64,000 bases of DNA from Gastrolobium villosum (taxonomy: Eukaryota > Streptophyta > Magnoliopsida > Fabales > Fabaceae). The notes beneath the pieces are model-generated. The model was not told the DNA's origin, searched no databases, and saw only the letters and a program-made list of their open reading frames with translations. Below are positions 36,834 to 48,979 of the stretch, in pieces. A program made the position numbers and the translations under genes. Each line of letters opens with the position of its first letter. The first letter of the stretch is position 1. The stretch spans positions 1 through 64,000 of the forward strand of contig JAVKPL010013538.1 of assembly GCA_032173675.1 (NCBI GenBank), read 5' to 3'.

Positions 36834-38438
36834 CATAGTCACTGTTATAATAATCCACATTCTCTTCGTAATTTCATACACGTTTTCCAACTCTTAATAG
36901 TTCCTTCTGTCTTGTTACTGTTCAATCCATAGTCCATTATCTCTTCCTTGCTTATTCTTCTCACAGATTGTTTACTCTTTTACTTTGACTATTCACTTGC
37001 CATGGTTCATAACATAATCTCTATTCCATAATTCCTAAATTTTCTCAAAGTTCTATACACATCTCTTAGTATAAGTATCATATTTCCCATCACACAGGGA
37101 TCTTCCAATCATTTACGTTGAATCACAGAGAACTATTTCACCTCAATCCTTGCACTGAAACTTACATTAATCCTTGCACTTAAACTACTCGTCCGTTCTT
37201 GCACTGACAATTATACCTCAGCTCACTAACAAATCTTATCATTTTCATCTTGACATTACACATTAACTCTTTTGCTGACCACATGATTCCACACTCTCTG
37301 CACACTTTACACATCAGTTCTTTCGTTAACCACTTACTTTTGCACTTTATTGTCACTTGGTTCGTATACTAATCACTTGATTTCACATTAAGTTTTATAT
37401 TCATTCATTAACTAATCATACCATCTCACCTAATTGTTATACAACAATAACCCATAAAATCATGCTATCGTTCTAATCTATTGCCTGCTATGGCTCACAT
37501 AACATACGCTCAATACTGTAGAGCAACTCATCAATTTTCCTAATCACTTCCACCCTTGGTGGTTGTAAAATATCCCTTTACCTTGAAAATACCTCTACTC
37601 CGTCTGTCACTCCGTATCAAATACCAATATTTTCATAAGCGCACTACTATTAGTAGTACTTATACATATACCACAAGATCGTAATTTCTTTACAATTCAC
37701 ATTACTTTCGTACACATGACTGTACATCTCAACCATCATGTTCCTTTATCACTGATACGTCTGCCAATTTGAGTCGACATCCACTAACTGCAATAGTGCC
37801 TTCATGGTACATATATCTTGTGTCATCCATGGCGATTCCTTCACTTTTCCTCATACATATTACACATAATAATATACTCATCATTAGTTTACCTCACTTG
37901 TGTTTAGTCAACGCTATCTCTTTATGGAATTCACTCTCATATTTCAATACCTCTCATATTACCAATCTACCAGCATCATACTTTCAAGTGGTCAAATCTC
38001 GTAGGATTACTCATCGAATATTCTATTTGCTTCTCTGCTTGAACCATCCCAATACATTCAAGTGCACCTCATATCGTACATATCATAAATTGTTCACCAC
38101 TGTTGCTTATAATACACTTTTCTCTTGACTTTCATCGAAGTCAGATATAATATTTAAATCTGTTTCCTTATGCCTTCTAATATTCATACTTGACTTACTG
38201 TCGTCCTTTGTCCATGGAGCAGTTGACACTGCAGCCACAACATCAGGCTAAATACTCACATTCGGTGCTTCAAGGTTACTACGCAGGCTTCTTATGATGA
38301 CCACACATGTAACACAAAGGAATGGGTTGATCAGACCCACACTAAGGAATTACATATACAGTAATCGATAAGAATCTACATACAACTATGCAACACATAA
38401 CACATCTATATATATTATCAGAGTTCCCTAACAAAACT
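36834..38438 (-). other. Non-coding interior of the outer element, part 2 with leader
   Basis: Continues 13676-16173. No domain in any frame. The 160 bp next to the PBS match the leader of gypsy-1. At the position of the gag ATG the triplet reads ATA (minus strand, near 38298), so a gag start is absent. Confidence 0.65.
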
Positions 38439-38450
38439 GCTCTGATACCA
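38439..38450 (-). other. Primer binding site of the outer element
   Basis: TGGTATCAGAGC on the minus strand, five bases from the LTR end, with the same spacing (TTTTA) as gypsy-1. Confidence 0.92.
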
Positions 38451-38455
38451 TAAAA

Positions 38456-41400
38456 TGTAACAGCCCGTTGTACACCGGTATTGTTAACATTAATTATGAA
38501 AATAAACTTTTTCCGATTATTACGCGAGCAGTTAAAGTATAAAAAGCGTAATAATTAAAAGTTGTGATCGTAACTGAGACACTAGCGGAAGACTTACTTA
38601 AACTATTTATACAATTTTTTTTACTACATATAAGACACTAAGGGGTTCCCATAAACCCACTTAGCCAATTCCTCACTTTTTACGTTTTTACCACTTAACC
38701 GGATTTGCTAATTTATTTTTCTACGAACACAAAATAAAAATCCAAACTTAAACTCCAGGTTATCTTTTTTTCTTATTCACTTACCTTTCTAACAAGCTAT
38801 CACACACTCGGTTCCAAGCTCGTGAGCTCCGGTTATCACCGTTTGAAGTTGGACAAACAACATTGCCTACCAACTCCAAAACAGCCTAAAACCTCCAATC
38901 TTCACGGAATAAACTGCACCTAACCGTCCAGCCACTGTCTCTCAAAATTTTACACCATAAACTAGACACCTCAAACTTCGATTTGATATATCGTATGCTT
39001 AATTTGACCAAGTAACGAAGCGGGAATTAATTTCCCTAAACTGCCCCAAATCTGCCCACTGAAACAGGACAGAACAGGGCAGAACATGCCTTCAGCCACC
39101 ATGGACTGCACACATCACCAATGATCCTAGGATTTTGACACAACGTAGGGGACATCTTAAGCTTCAAAATGGCGTATGGGACGTCCCAATCGGACCTCTA
39201 TGGAGAGAGATATGCTCTCCCGAAGTTCACCAAAAAACTGTCAATTCTACAGAAAATTCGCCAGAGTTTCCTTTGTAATTCCTAAAATCCCCAATTTTGC
39301 ATAAGTTGTTTAACACTACAATTATACCTGAAATCCAGCAAAATCCAATGGGTGGCACACACAAGGACCAACAACGCCTTGGGGCACTTACAACCCAATC
39401 CAATTTACACTTAAAACATAAACAGTTCACCTTCAAATCTTTTATAGTTTCAATCACCAACCTTCAATTTCATGCATAAATCATCATACAGATAATCATA
39501 TTTCTAAAATAGGCTAAAGCTCTTCCATCATAATAAGCATACATCCATGGTATATTTACAATACTGAATTACAATTACACTTACACTTTAATTTCAATTT
39601 ACAATAATCCACATATTACAACTTTACTTAACAATGAATTCATAACTAAAATGACAAATATAATAAACTGAAGCAAAATATGCATCACTACTCCACTCAT
39701 CATCATGCAGGCTTCTTGCCCGCTGCTCCATATCCACTGGTACATCCTGAAACAAATGCCCCGAGACGGGGTGAGATATACGGATATATCTCAGTAACCA
39801 AGAGGTTCTGGAGAAAACTCCACCCAATGGTTCACTTCGATGTATATCAATAATATAAAACAACATCACTGTTATAAAACGGGATAAAGCAAGAGATTTA
39901 GAGAAAGGGGGAAATATCAGAAAACAACTACGACATGCGGGATGGTAGCTACCAATGCCACGCCATGTCCTCGGCTATACGCCTATGGGTACTACCCCTG
40001 GCGTGTTCATAGAACAACCCACCAAGGTACCCCTTCCAACCATATACACCCGAGACTACCTAGTGTGCTCCTATCCGGATAACACACCACGACCCTGGGT
40101 CAACTGGAACTCCCTCTCGGAGACCTATCCAGTGGCAGTCCGGAAACTTGCCCGAAGGCTAAAATATCTACTGGCCAGAGATCTGGTACATAAGTACCCA
40201 CTGTGATAATGCATATGCATGCTCATGCTGTTCTACACTACTCATACACATTTCCTACCGTTGCCATCAACTAGCAAGGTGGAACATAAAAGGGGAACAA
40301 GCCCCAGTACCAAGAGGTTACCTTTCTTTTTCCTTCCACTGAGCTCCGCCGAACTCCACTTACAGCTTGATTCCCAGGGAACGCCTACACAGAGGACAAT
40401 TCCATGCACTTAGGACTTTAAACCACTCATGAATTTCAACATAACATGTGTAAATCACATCGCTTACCTCAATCCACTTGGTCCAGGACCAAAGGCAATC
40501 CACTATTTCACTGTTCCAAGTTTATATCCACGTACGGCAACCTATACAACCATGCATAGCCGTTAGTTTCAGTCAAAATACGTCAAAACACGAAAAACAT
40601 CATATTTCATCTCCCCTCCTATAGGGTTCGGCCAAAACAGTGTTATATTGGGTTTTATTTTTCTAAATTTTCTTTCTCATTTTATTTCACTTACTTAGGT
40701 TACCCAAAGGCTAGTTCAATCGCCGTTTTTCTGTTTTACGACTTTTACGCAACATTTTGCGAATATTACACTTTAGGCACATTTTGCCACTTTCAACACT
40801 TATTATTTTTACATTGATCCTTCCACATGCCAATCACCACACAACCCATCTAATGACTTTTTCATCACACAACTCAACACCAAAGTTTTCTAAAACATCA
40901 ATTTGCTCACTTATACATAAATGGCCGAATCTTTGTTAGCCAAACCAAGGATTTCCACTCAATTCCTATGGTCCACAACTCACATAATCACTTCATATCA
41001 TCATATAATCACACTACAATTCACTATACCACACATTAACACAAAACTCAAAAATCCATTTCATGCACTAATTTTTTTCTAAGTTAAAATTCACTTTTTT
41101 TTGCTTAGAATTTTCATTGCATTTCTAGCATTAATACATCATTCTAAGACATTATCATCTAATAGACATTTTCCATTTGAGCTCTCTAACATCACAAATC
41201 AAACAAGCCCTCTTTAGGGTGTATAAACAATTTCAAAAATAAATCTTCAAATCAATCCATGAGAGGTGTTGAAACTTACCCACAATTACGTCACAAGACT
41301 CCTCCTAGGACTCCACAAGCAATGACTCAAGAAATCAACCCCAAAATCACAAAATTCCCAAAAATTCGTGGCTGTATATGCCTTTTTTCTCACAATAGAT

Positions 41401-42043
41401 TGGGTTTTGAGGGAAATTAATTGGTGGGTTGTGTTCGGATGATGATTTCCATTGAATTTCAAGACAAGAATCGTCCGATTCGGTTAAGAATTGATGAAGT
41501 TATGTAGAAATCAATCAAAGCAACAAAAAAAAACGAAAATGGAAGGGGGAGGGGCTTCCACGGGGAAGAAGAGAGGGAGGAGAGAGAAAATGACATGTAA
41601 ATGTGACTTTTAAGTCACTTAAGCCATAGGTGGGTCCCACACGCGATTTAACTTTAATCAATCACTAATTTCAACCATAAATTCATGACCTACATATTTT
41701 TCTTGTTCATGTCATATTTTTGTTTCTTAAAAATATTGATAAAGATTTCACGCTTATCGGTACAATTATACCGCAGTATTTTTACATCAGAAAAATCACT
41801 ATTCATCAATTTTTCCCGAATTTGCCTATCCACTCGATTTTTCGTTCTGAATCCATTTCCAGGGTTATTTTTATAATCTAAGACCTTCTACTCAATTTTT
41901 ATCTCCCTAGGGTTGTGTGCATGGCTAATTACCATTTTGGCCTTTCTTTGTATTTTGGCCTAATCTTTAGGATTTTCACTAATTCTTCACTTAATCACTC
42001 ATTTAATATTTTAATACTTATTTTAAAATTACAAGGTGTTATA
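38456..42043 (-). repeat. LTR (5' LTR) of the outer element
   Basis: 3588 bp, homologous to 10008-13640. It lacks about 45 bp near its start (after ATTAATTATGA at 38500). Double hairpin at 39759-39793. Followed by TSD GTTAC. Confidence 0.88.
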
Positions 42044-42084
42044 GTTACTATAGTACATATCTTTATTTACCCTAGTACACACCC
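42044..42084 (+). repeat. 41-bp flanking unit, right copy
   Basis: Partner of 9961-10001. Begins with the TSD. Confidence 0.7.
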
Positions 42085-42088
42085 AGTT

Positions 42089-42293
42089 TGTAACACCCCG
42101 TTGTACTCCGGTTGTTAACATCCATAATATTTAGCATACATAGCGGAAGACTTTATTTTAAAGAATAATAAAACGTCTTATAAAAATAAGAGTAAACTTT
42201 TCTCAAAATATTTTTGAAAATATTTTCAAGCGTTCATCTGATGTATTACATTAGCGTGACATTAACGTATAAGTCTACTAATTAAAACCATTG
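42089..42293 (-). mobile_element. Truncated gypsy LTR end
   Basis: TGTAACACCCCGTTGTACTCC and the next 200 bp resemble the terminal part of the outer element's LTR (TGTAACAGTCCGTTGTACACC, AGCGGAAGACTT). It stops at the HIR gene fragment. The rest of that element is absent. Confidence 0.65.
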
Positions 42294-42301
42294 GCCATCT
42301 C

Positions 42302-42758
42302 TAGGGATGTACATGGGTCGAATCGAACCGGATTTCTTGAAAAACCGAACCGAATTGGTTTAAATGGTTCGGTTCGGAAGTGGTTCGGTTCGGTCCAAAA
42401 ATGGTTGGTTCGGAAGTGGTTCGGTTCGGTTCGGAACCGGTTCGGAAGTGGTTCGGAACCGGTTCGGGTCGACCCTCTTTCGAAAAGAAAAAAATTTAAA
42501 AATTTAAAAAATAAAGTTATAAAAATTAATTTGGTTTGGTTTGAAAATGGTTCGGTTCGGAAACGGTTCGGTTCTTAATCCGGTTCTAAAAACTGGTTCG
42601 GTTCTTTAACCGGTTCTTAAAATCGGTTCGGTTCATGAACCGGTTATTTAAAAACAGGTTCGGTTCATGAACTAGTTTTTTAAAACCGGTTATTTTATAG
42701 AGCGGTTCGGTTCGGTTCATGGTTCGACGCACTTTTTTGGTTATTTTGCACACCCTTA
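42302..42758. mobile_element. hAT-type MITE, 457 bp, perfect 8-bp TSD
   Basis: Ends TAGGGATGTACA and, inverted, TAAGGGTGTGCA. Flanked by GCCATCTC on both sides (42294-42301, 42759-42766). An 8-bp TSD and this terminus are typical of hAT elements. The interior is a GGTTCGGTTCGG / GAACCGG array, partly self-complementary. Non-coding; the open frame across it reads only the repeat. Confidence 0.9.
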
Positions 42759-42759
42759 G

Positions 42760-42943
42760 CCATCTCACATCGAACATCAAGTTGCTGCACACGCAGTGAT
42801 AACCCACCAGCTATCTGGTACCCAAAACACCAAGGCAAGCAAGGAATGACATCCAGCTCTAGAACATCAACAAATTTTCCAAATTGCTCCTTTATAGCCA
42901 CATTTGACTGATCGACTTGATAGCAACCTAATGCTTGACCCAT
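42760..42943 (-). pseudogene. HIR protein N-terminal fragment
   Basis: The minus-strand ATG at 42943 opens MGQALGCYQVDQSNVAIKE, followed by FGKFVDVLE, LPWCFG, QIAGGLSLRVQQLDVRCE. This is the N-terminus of hypersensitive-induced reaction proteins (SPFH/prohibitin family, membrane-bound by N-terminal acylation, linked to immunity). About 60 codons remain. The invariant segment between DVLE and LPWC is altered. The frame ends at the hAT MITE, and the DNA beyond it is an LTR stub, not the next HIR segment. A 5'-UTR exon with a good donor lies at 43255 and a CAG acceptor just before the ATG at 42952. Confidence 0.8.
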
Positions 42944-43254
42944 CCTTCAATTCTGCACTACAAGAATACTACTCTTTCATCAAAACTATATTACAAATTG
43001 AAAAATGAAAATTTAGCATTTCGCCTCCACCAATCTCTTTTAACTTCCCAAAATATAATACGTCTCAAATATGGCATATGCAGGTTATGCATGCACGTGT
43101 TGTAAAATAGTTTAGTCATAACTGTCTCTAGTAGTTTAGTTACTGTAACAACTTTTAGTTATAACAACTTTCAGTTACTACCATTTAACCACCAATGTAT
43201 TCGGTTTTGTGGGATCGACAAATCGCGAAAAGGAGAACCCTCGTTAAAGCTAAC

Positions 43255-43400
43255 CTGCTTCGTTCTCGCGGAGGCTGAAGGCTGAGGAGACGACGGAGCC
43301 AGCGACGAGGGAGAAGTGGAAAATTAAGCACCAAAACACTGTCGTTTATTCAGAAGGAGAAGAAGGGGAACGAGGAAGAGGATTGGGACAAGTATGAGCC
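43255..43400 (-). other. Probable 5'-UTR exon of the HIR fragment
   Basis: GC-richer C/T-rich block (43240-43400) ending AAGCAG|GTTAGC at 43255. The intron would run from 43254 to 42953 and end in GTAGTGCAG before the ATG exon. The right limit is approximate. Inferred from splice signals and composition. Confidence 0.5.
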
Positions 43401-44399
43401 ATTGGATTTATCGAAAAATATGTTTAGATTCCTTTTTGAGTAAAAATAAATAAAAATACGTGTTTTTTATTTTATTTTTTCTTTCAATAAACTATATGCA
43501 TAACACATTAATAAATAAATAATAAAGATATAAAATGCTGAGATTTAAAAGTACGAGTGGTATTTATTATGATTTATGGTTTTATATTTAAAATTGTTTA
43601 TGAAAATTTAGCAGAGATTTAAAAATTATTTTTCTTATTATATATAAATATTTGAATTTAATTTTGTTTTTAAGTTTAGATATTTACTGTTCGTGTTGCC
43701 ATAGATTCTAACATATGTGTCATTGATAAATGTACTAATTTTTTTGAAATGAAACGATTAGGAAAAATCAAGAAAAATGAAGAATCACAGGAATAAAACC
43801 AAAATATGATGGGGGGTTGGGAATAATAAAGAAGAAATATTAAACCAAAGGAGAATAACAATAACAATATCAAATACAAGCAACACCAGGTTTATTATTT
43901 TCAACCATTCATGAGAGTAAGTGACTTGTTTCACATAAGGAAAAGCAATACAACTGAACAATAACAATATTTTATATGAATAAAATATTAATTATTTTAT
44001 TACAATCCTAGAGTAAAATTTTACAACTGAGACTATCAAATATATATATAAAAGAAAATCATTCACGAGAATTGTTGTTCTGGTGCAGATCTCAAGATAC
44101 CCAAAGAATAGTGGTTTAATTTTTGAAAGCCTGATTTTTGAACAGAATGGTAAAGCGCAAACCCGAAATCTTATCTTATATATTATAAAGAAAAATCATT
44201 TGTTGGAAAGTTTGATGACGTGTCGCGTTCTCCTTCAATTTCAGCTTTGTGTTCACACCTGAAGGAATTTGAAATGTTTACTGTTATAGTAACTTTTTGA
44301 ATTATTTTTTAAGCTTAAAATAAAAAAAATCCTAATCCTATTAAAAAATATATTTTGACAAACACAATTAAATTTCCACTATCTATTTATTGGAAGACG
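43401..44399. other. AT-rich intergenic DNA, no gene seen
   Basis: Very AT-rich, without supported coding sequence or complete repeat. Confidence 0.6.
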
Positions 44400-44510
44400 T
44401 GAAAGTTGGATGCTACAACAATTTATTGAACCTTATTGGTAGCTGCGAAAGTTGGAAGCTGCAGCAATTTATTGAACCTTATTGGAAGTTGAAAAGTTTC
44501 TTACAGTTTT
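44400..44510. repeat. Tandem duplication of about 52 bp
   Basis: GAAAGTTGGATGCTACAACA and GAAAGTTGGAAGCTGCAGCA each begin a unit containing AATTTATTGAACCTTATTGG. A third partial unit (GGAAGTTGAAAAG) follows. It lies about 200 bp upstream of the RPA1-like start codon. Confidence 0.75.
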
Positions 44511-44703
44511 GTCTTAGTGTAGTTGAAAAGTTTTTTTAAATATTTGTTGTGTAAGCCGAGAGAAGTCGTGTATAAATATAACATAATTTGCACGGGGTTT
44601 TTCTTTGTTGAAACTGGGTCTGCTCGCATTGTTCATCTCCTCATTTTTCTTTGTTTTCTCAAATCCTTCATCGTTTACGTTGTGTGGTATTACATCGTTA
44701 GTT

Positions 44704-45831
44704 ATGGGCTCGAAATATGATTTTGTAAAGGATCTTAATCCGTCTAAGGAGGATTGGAAGATCAAAGTTAGGGTGGTTATGACTTGGAAGGTCCCTAATT
44801 TTCAGAATAAAGGTTTTGACGACAACATGGAGATGATTCTTTTGGATGAACATGTAATGGTTTTTCTCTTGCCATACCATTTGAAATTCTATTGTGATAT
44901 GTTTATTGTTTTTTTAAACTATTGTATGTATGCGTTTTGTAGGGTGGAAAAATCCATGCTACTGTGAAAGGATCTTTGCAAGTACGAAAAAAAATTAGCG
45001 AAGGAGGTGTCTATTTTACAAAATTTTTTGGAGTTGGTATGAATAGCGATAGTTTTAGGCCAACCAGACATTATTATCGTCTGTCTTTTAATTTGAGGAC
45101 GGATGTTAAAGCGACATTTGATGCGGCTATTCCTTTAAAAGGATTAAGTTTTGTTGATTTCGACGTTATTGAAAATGATGCACCTGACCCTTATTTAGTG
45201 GGTAATTTTTTCCCCATTAATTGTATATTTAATTTATTCATAACGTTATGGTGACCGCAGCTTCTTTTGTGTAGACGTGATCGACCTTCTTTCTGGAATT
45301 GGTGAAGTTCGTGAGTATGTTGTGTCCGGCAGAAAAACAAAAACGGTTGTGTTAGAACTTGACAACCTCATGTATCTTGCATGCTACTTTGTTATTTGGA
45401 TTTCATTTTAATATATACAAAATGCACTTCTTACCACCGCTTCGTTACATAGGGGTCAAAAGCTTGAGTGCACTCTTTAGGAGCAGTATGTGGACGAGGT
45501 GCAATCTTTCTTGGCAAACAATGAGTCACTGCAGAACGTTATAATAGTCCAGCTTGCAAAGATAAAGGGTTTTAGGTGTATATTTATTGTTCTGTTTGTT
45601 TTTTGTTTTTTGGATTCTGTCATTCCAGCATGCAATCTTATTTTTGTTTTTTTGTTTCTTAAATTTTTATATCCATTGTCATTTTAATGCATTTTCCCTC
45701 TCTTTTGTTTTCTTGATTGTCCAGGTAAAATTGGTATAACCAGTACCTAATATACGACAAAGATTGTTTTGGATTCTAGCGTTCCAGAAATTATAGACTT
45801 CAAAAAAATATGAGTTATAGAGGGGACTGAT
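44704..45831 (+). pseudogene. RPA1-like OB-fold protein (DUF223 type), decayed
   Basis: Exon 1 (44704-44853) has 50 codons from ATG, with DWKIKVRVVMTWKVP and MEMILLDEH. Exon 2 (44943-45201, acceptor TTTTGTAG) has GGKIHATVKG, GGVYFTKFFGV and YYRLSFNL. Exon 3 (45275-45371) has DVIDLLSGIGEVREYVV. Exon 4 (45453-45575) has KLECTL, then a TAG at 45478-45480, then EQYVDEVQSFLANNE. A further segment from about 45725 has TTKIVLDSSVPEIIDFKK with more stops. Exon phases match for the first three introns, so it is not a processed copy. The pattern is that of plant replication protein A 70-kDa-like single-strand-DNA-binding OB folds, many of which are dispersed or carried by Helitrons. The stops mark it as a pseudogene. 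No Helitron end was identified. Confidence 0.8.
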
Positions 45832-46770
45832 ATTTCTGTTTTGCATTAGCTTCGCTTTGGTCCTATAATTTTGAAATAATTCTCGTCAACAATGTCCTCA
45901 TTTGGTTGCTTTGCTATATGCCAACTATCCCCAAGTGTTAATGAGCTGAAATGTAATAAAAATATCATGCTATGTTGTTGACCCTTTTATCCTACATCTG
46001 CAATAAACTATCTTATTGGTGCGAATTGGAAGAAAGCTGAGTGGGAGGAAAATTATTTATATTTTACCATAAAAAATAACTGAATTATTCATTTGCTTTT
46101 GTAAATTCAAAAATTAAATGCCTCAAATTTTCGATTAGCTTGCATCGGGCTTTGGTTTAGTGCATGCAAAAGATAGTATCTGTTATTGTATTGTGCTATT
46201 TTATGTTATAAACTACTGCTAACACAATACAATTAAAATCGAATGAATTTTTCTATGTACTTGCATAAAATTTGACTAGAATTCGAGTGAAAATGAATTT
46301 TGAAAAATTATTTTTGAATGAGTGACTAAAAAGGAGTTGTTTGAATAGCGTTAACTGTTAATTAAATTTATTTGTGTGAAATCAATTTTACAAAAGCAAA
46401 AAATTATCTTTTACAAGTTAAGAAAAATATGTATTAATTGTTAAGTAAATTTATTTGTTTGAAATTATTTTTAAAAAGGCAAAAAATTATCTTAGTTTTA
46501 TAAGTTAAGAAAAATCTGTAATATTAAACGTGTGCATGACAACCATTCTATTCCTGATATGATCTATTATCTACTAGCACTGTTTCGGAAAAGAAACAAT
46601 TCTTTTCTATTTATGTGCCTTGGAAAAGTTTCTGAGAAAAAAAAGTGTTTGATACCATTTATTATTTTTATTCCGAGAATGAGAATTGTATTTGATAACA
46701 CAACAAATAATATAATAAAAAATAATTCCTACTGAATATAAAAAAAATTCGGATCATCATTTTCCTTTCC
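45832..46770. other. AT-rich intergenic DNA
   Basis: No supported gene. Short direct similarity at 46380-46420 and 46430-46510 (AAAAATTATCTT, AAGTTAAGAAAAAT). Confidence 0.55.
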
Positions 46771-46991
46771 ATATGGAGTGGTTGTGGTGGAGGTGGCGGA
46801 GGCGGTACGGTAGTGGTGATGGCAGTGACGTGGTGATGATAGTAGTGGTAGTTGTGATGGCAGTCACTGCGGCGATGGCAGTGATAATGGTGGCGACAGC
46901 GGTAGTGGTGGGGATGGTGGTGGTTAAGGTGATGACAATGGCTGCGACAATGATAGTGGGGATGGTGGTTGGTGGCGGCGACAATGGTAGC
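46771..46991 (+). repeat. GGT/GAT-rich simple repeat, left block
   Basis: Irregular GGTGGTGAT, GGCGGT and GATAATGGT triplets. The last 148 bp (46844-46991) recur at 53869-54016 with about 11 differences. Open frames in it are valine/methionine- or histidine-rich artefacts. Confidence 0.8.
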
Positions 46992-48055
46992 TGTAAGAAC
47001 CCACACCGTTAATTAAGGTAATTAAGGATTTAATTGTGATAAATTAGGAAATGATTCCATAATTGACCTTAATAATTATTATTTGGCTTAAATGATTATA
47101 GTAATTAAGTAAGAATGCTGAAAGTCGTTTTTTGAAAGAAAAGTGCTGATACTAGTTTTGCTAGTCGGTATAAATGCGTATCGAAAAAGTATCCCAGAAA
47201 ATTATAATAAATGCATGATAATTACTAGAATAATATCTAGGACTTGTAAAACAAGTTTCAAGTCAAAATAATGAGATATGATGCTAGAATTGATACTGGC
47301 TATGGAAAAGCGAGTACCGGAAAGGTGCTCCGAAAAATAAAATAAAAATATGAAAAATCTTAGAAAAATGAGTAGTTTAGATTCCAAAGTTTGGGATCAA
47401 GATCTTTTGCGTAGCTATTAAGGCTAATACTGCGCGTTAAGGCTTAAATGCCTGTTTATACATTAGTTGCACAAATTTCTAGGGCATTGTGCAGCCACCT
47501 TACGTGAGTGACTTGGAGGCCAGCTGCTGCCACCACCTTTCTTCAGCCTCCTTTGCTTGTGTAGTGCAAAGTCTTCATCTTTTCTTCTTATTTCACAATC
47601 TAGACATTTGGTTGAGAGTGTGTAAGCTTTGTGAAAAGGGTGAGTGCTCATTTCTGAGTGGTAGTTGCTGTGTGTGAGTCAGTTTTAAGGGCTGAGTTTG
47701 GAGCTTGGGTTGTGGAAACCTTGGTGATGACATTTTGAGCTTCAAAGTGTCATCTTTGTGGGGAAGAACCAACCTTTGTTGTGCTATTTTCGTGCACAGT
47801 ATTGAGGCAGCATAGGGAGCTGTTGTGTGAGCTCCAAGAGCATCATCTACCTCTGCTTTTGGCTTGTGGTATGATCACCACCTTTGAACTTGAGTTTATA
47901 TGCTTAAAAATGGAACCTTGATGCATGTATTGAACTAAGTGAACAACTTAAGGGTGGGTAAGGTTAAACACACCTAGAAATGCATGTTTAAGTGTCTATA
48001 ATCGGTTAAAGTTGGACCCTTTGGACTGGATATTCACGAAATGCAAAAACTGCAT

Positions 48056-48230
48056 TATGTCGTGAGATATCCGGATGTTTGTCGAACCGATATCCGGATA
48101 TTGATATCCGGATATGGGATCCGAATATTGATATCCGGATATGGGATCGGGATATCCGGATATGGTCAGTGAGATATCCGGATATTGCATATCCCGATAT
48201 GTCCCCGAGGAATATCCGAATATTCTGGGA
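48056..48230. repeat. Array of GATATCCGGATATC-type palindromes
   Basis: About eight copies of ATATCCGGATAT or one-base variants (ATATCCCGATAT, AATATCCGAATATT) in 175 bp, separated by 2-20 bp. A different word from the AATCGATT array, but the same kind of structure. Confidence 0.85.
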
Positions 48231-48940
48231 TTTCATAGAACAGTGAGGTACTGTTCATACAGAGATGATGTTAGGGTTTGTGGACCCTAGATTAAGGAAG
48301 TGGGACTTCTGTAATTAATGAACTAAGTCAGAATCATGTGATTAAGGGCTAATGGCTTTGTTGGAAGCCTTAAGACGTAAAACGTAAAGGAAAGGCGTAG
48401 TCTTTAAGTTGTATGCTTGTGATGCATAATTAATGATATATTATTGGTCCATAACAGATTGTGATACTGCTGTGTTTGGACTTTGAGAGTGGTTGGACTC
48501 TTGGCTTGGATTGATTGCTTGCAAGGTAAGTTTTCATGTCCTCGGTTTAGCCATGTTGTGGTTTCACCATGTCCCATGGGTATGTGGTTTATGCATGCTG
48601 TGTTACATGCTTTTGACATTTGGAAATGTTGTTGAGCTGTTTTATGCAATGTGCTTTTATGATATGCAATGTGGTGTCCACCTTTACGGTAAGCCTGAGT
48701 ATGTGGTACATACGATATGGTGAGGCTGTGGGTGAGGTGCAAGCGGTGTTCCTTGTACTCATGTGGGTATAGACGTATTCCTACATTTCTCTGGCCAGTA
48801 GATAGTATAAACACACATGGCACGAATATCTGTTTCACTGCATAGTTTTGGAACTAATATTGGAAATACTGCTTTTAGAACTTATATTGCACATGTAAGT
48901 GAGCTTGGGGTGGAAGATCCTTGAGGACCCCTTGTCTTAC

Positions 48941-48979
48941 TGAGATTTCTTGTTTAGAGATCTCACCCCACGTTTGGGG
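48941..48979 (+). other. Double hairpin, gypsy-2 LTR
   Basis: TGAGATTTCT / AGAGATCTCA forms a 10-bp stem with one T-G wobble and loop TGTTT. It is followed directly by CCCC-ACGTTT-GGGG and then TTTCAGGT. Confidence 0.7.

Larger units (their letters stand above)
10008..42043 (-). mobile_element. Outer non-autonomous gypsy element (LARD-like), with nested insertions
   Basis: Two 3.6-kb LTRs (10008-13640 and 38456-42043) of the same family flank a non-coding interior (13641-16173 joined to 36834-38455, about 4.1 kb). That interior was later split by the gypsy insertion at 16179-36828. Orientation is minus: the PPT adjoins the left LTR, and the tRNA-Met-type PBS adjoins the right LTR. No gag or pol domain can be found in the interior on either strand, which fits a large retrotransposon derivative needing proteins from elsewhere. 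TSD GTTAC is intact. The LTRs show several percent of scattered differences plus a deletion of about 45 bp in the right copy, so this is the oldest of the three nested elements. Confidence 0.88.

Noticed and set aside
42291..42807. Frames rich in FGSVRKWFGS / NRTEP words
   Set aside because: Translation of the GGTTCGGTTCGG repeat inside the hAT MITE.
46668..47012. Histidine-rich or valine-rich frames over the GGT/GAT tract; the same at 53750-54358 and 54590-54998
   Set aside because: Several overlapping frames on both strands arise from the triplet repeat. No start context or conserved residues.
48056..48230. Possible origin or integration-site array
   Set aside because: The same sort of array occurs in LTRs of other families. 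No evidence for replication or site-specific recombination.
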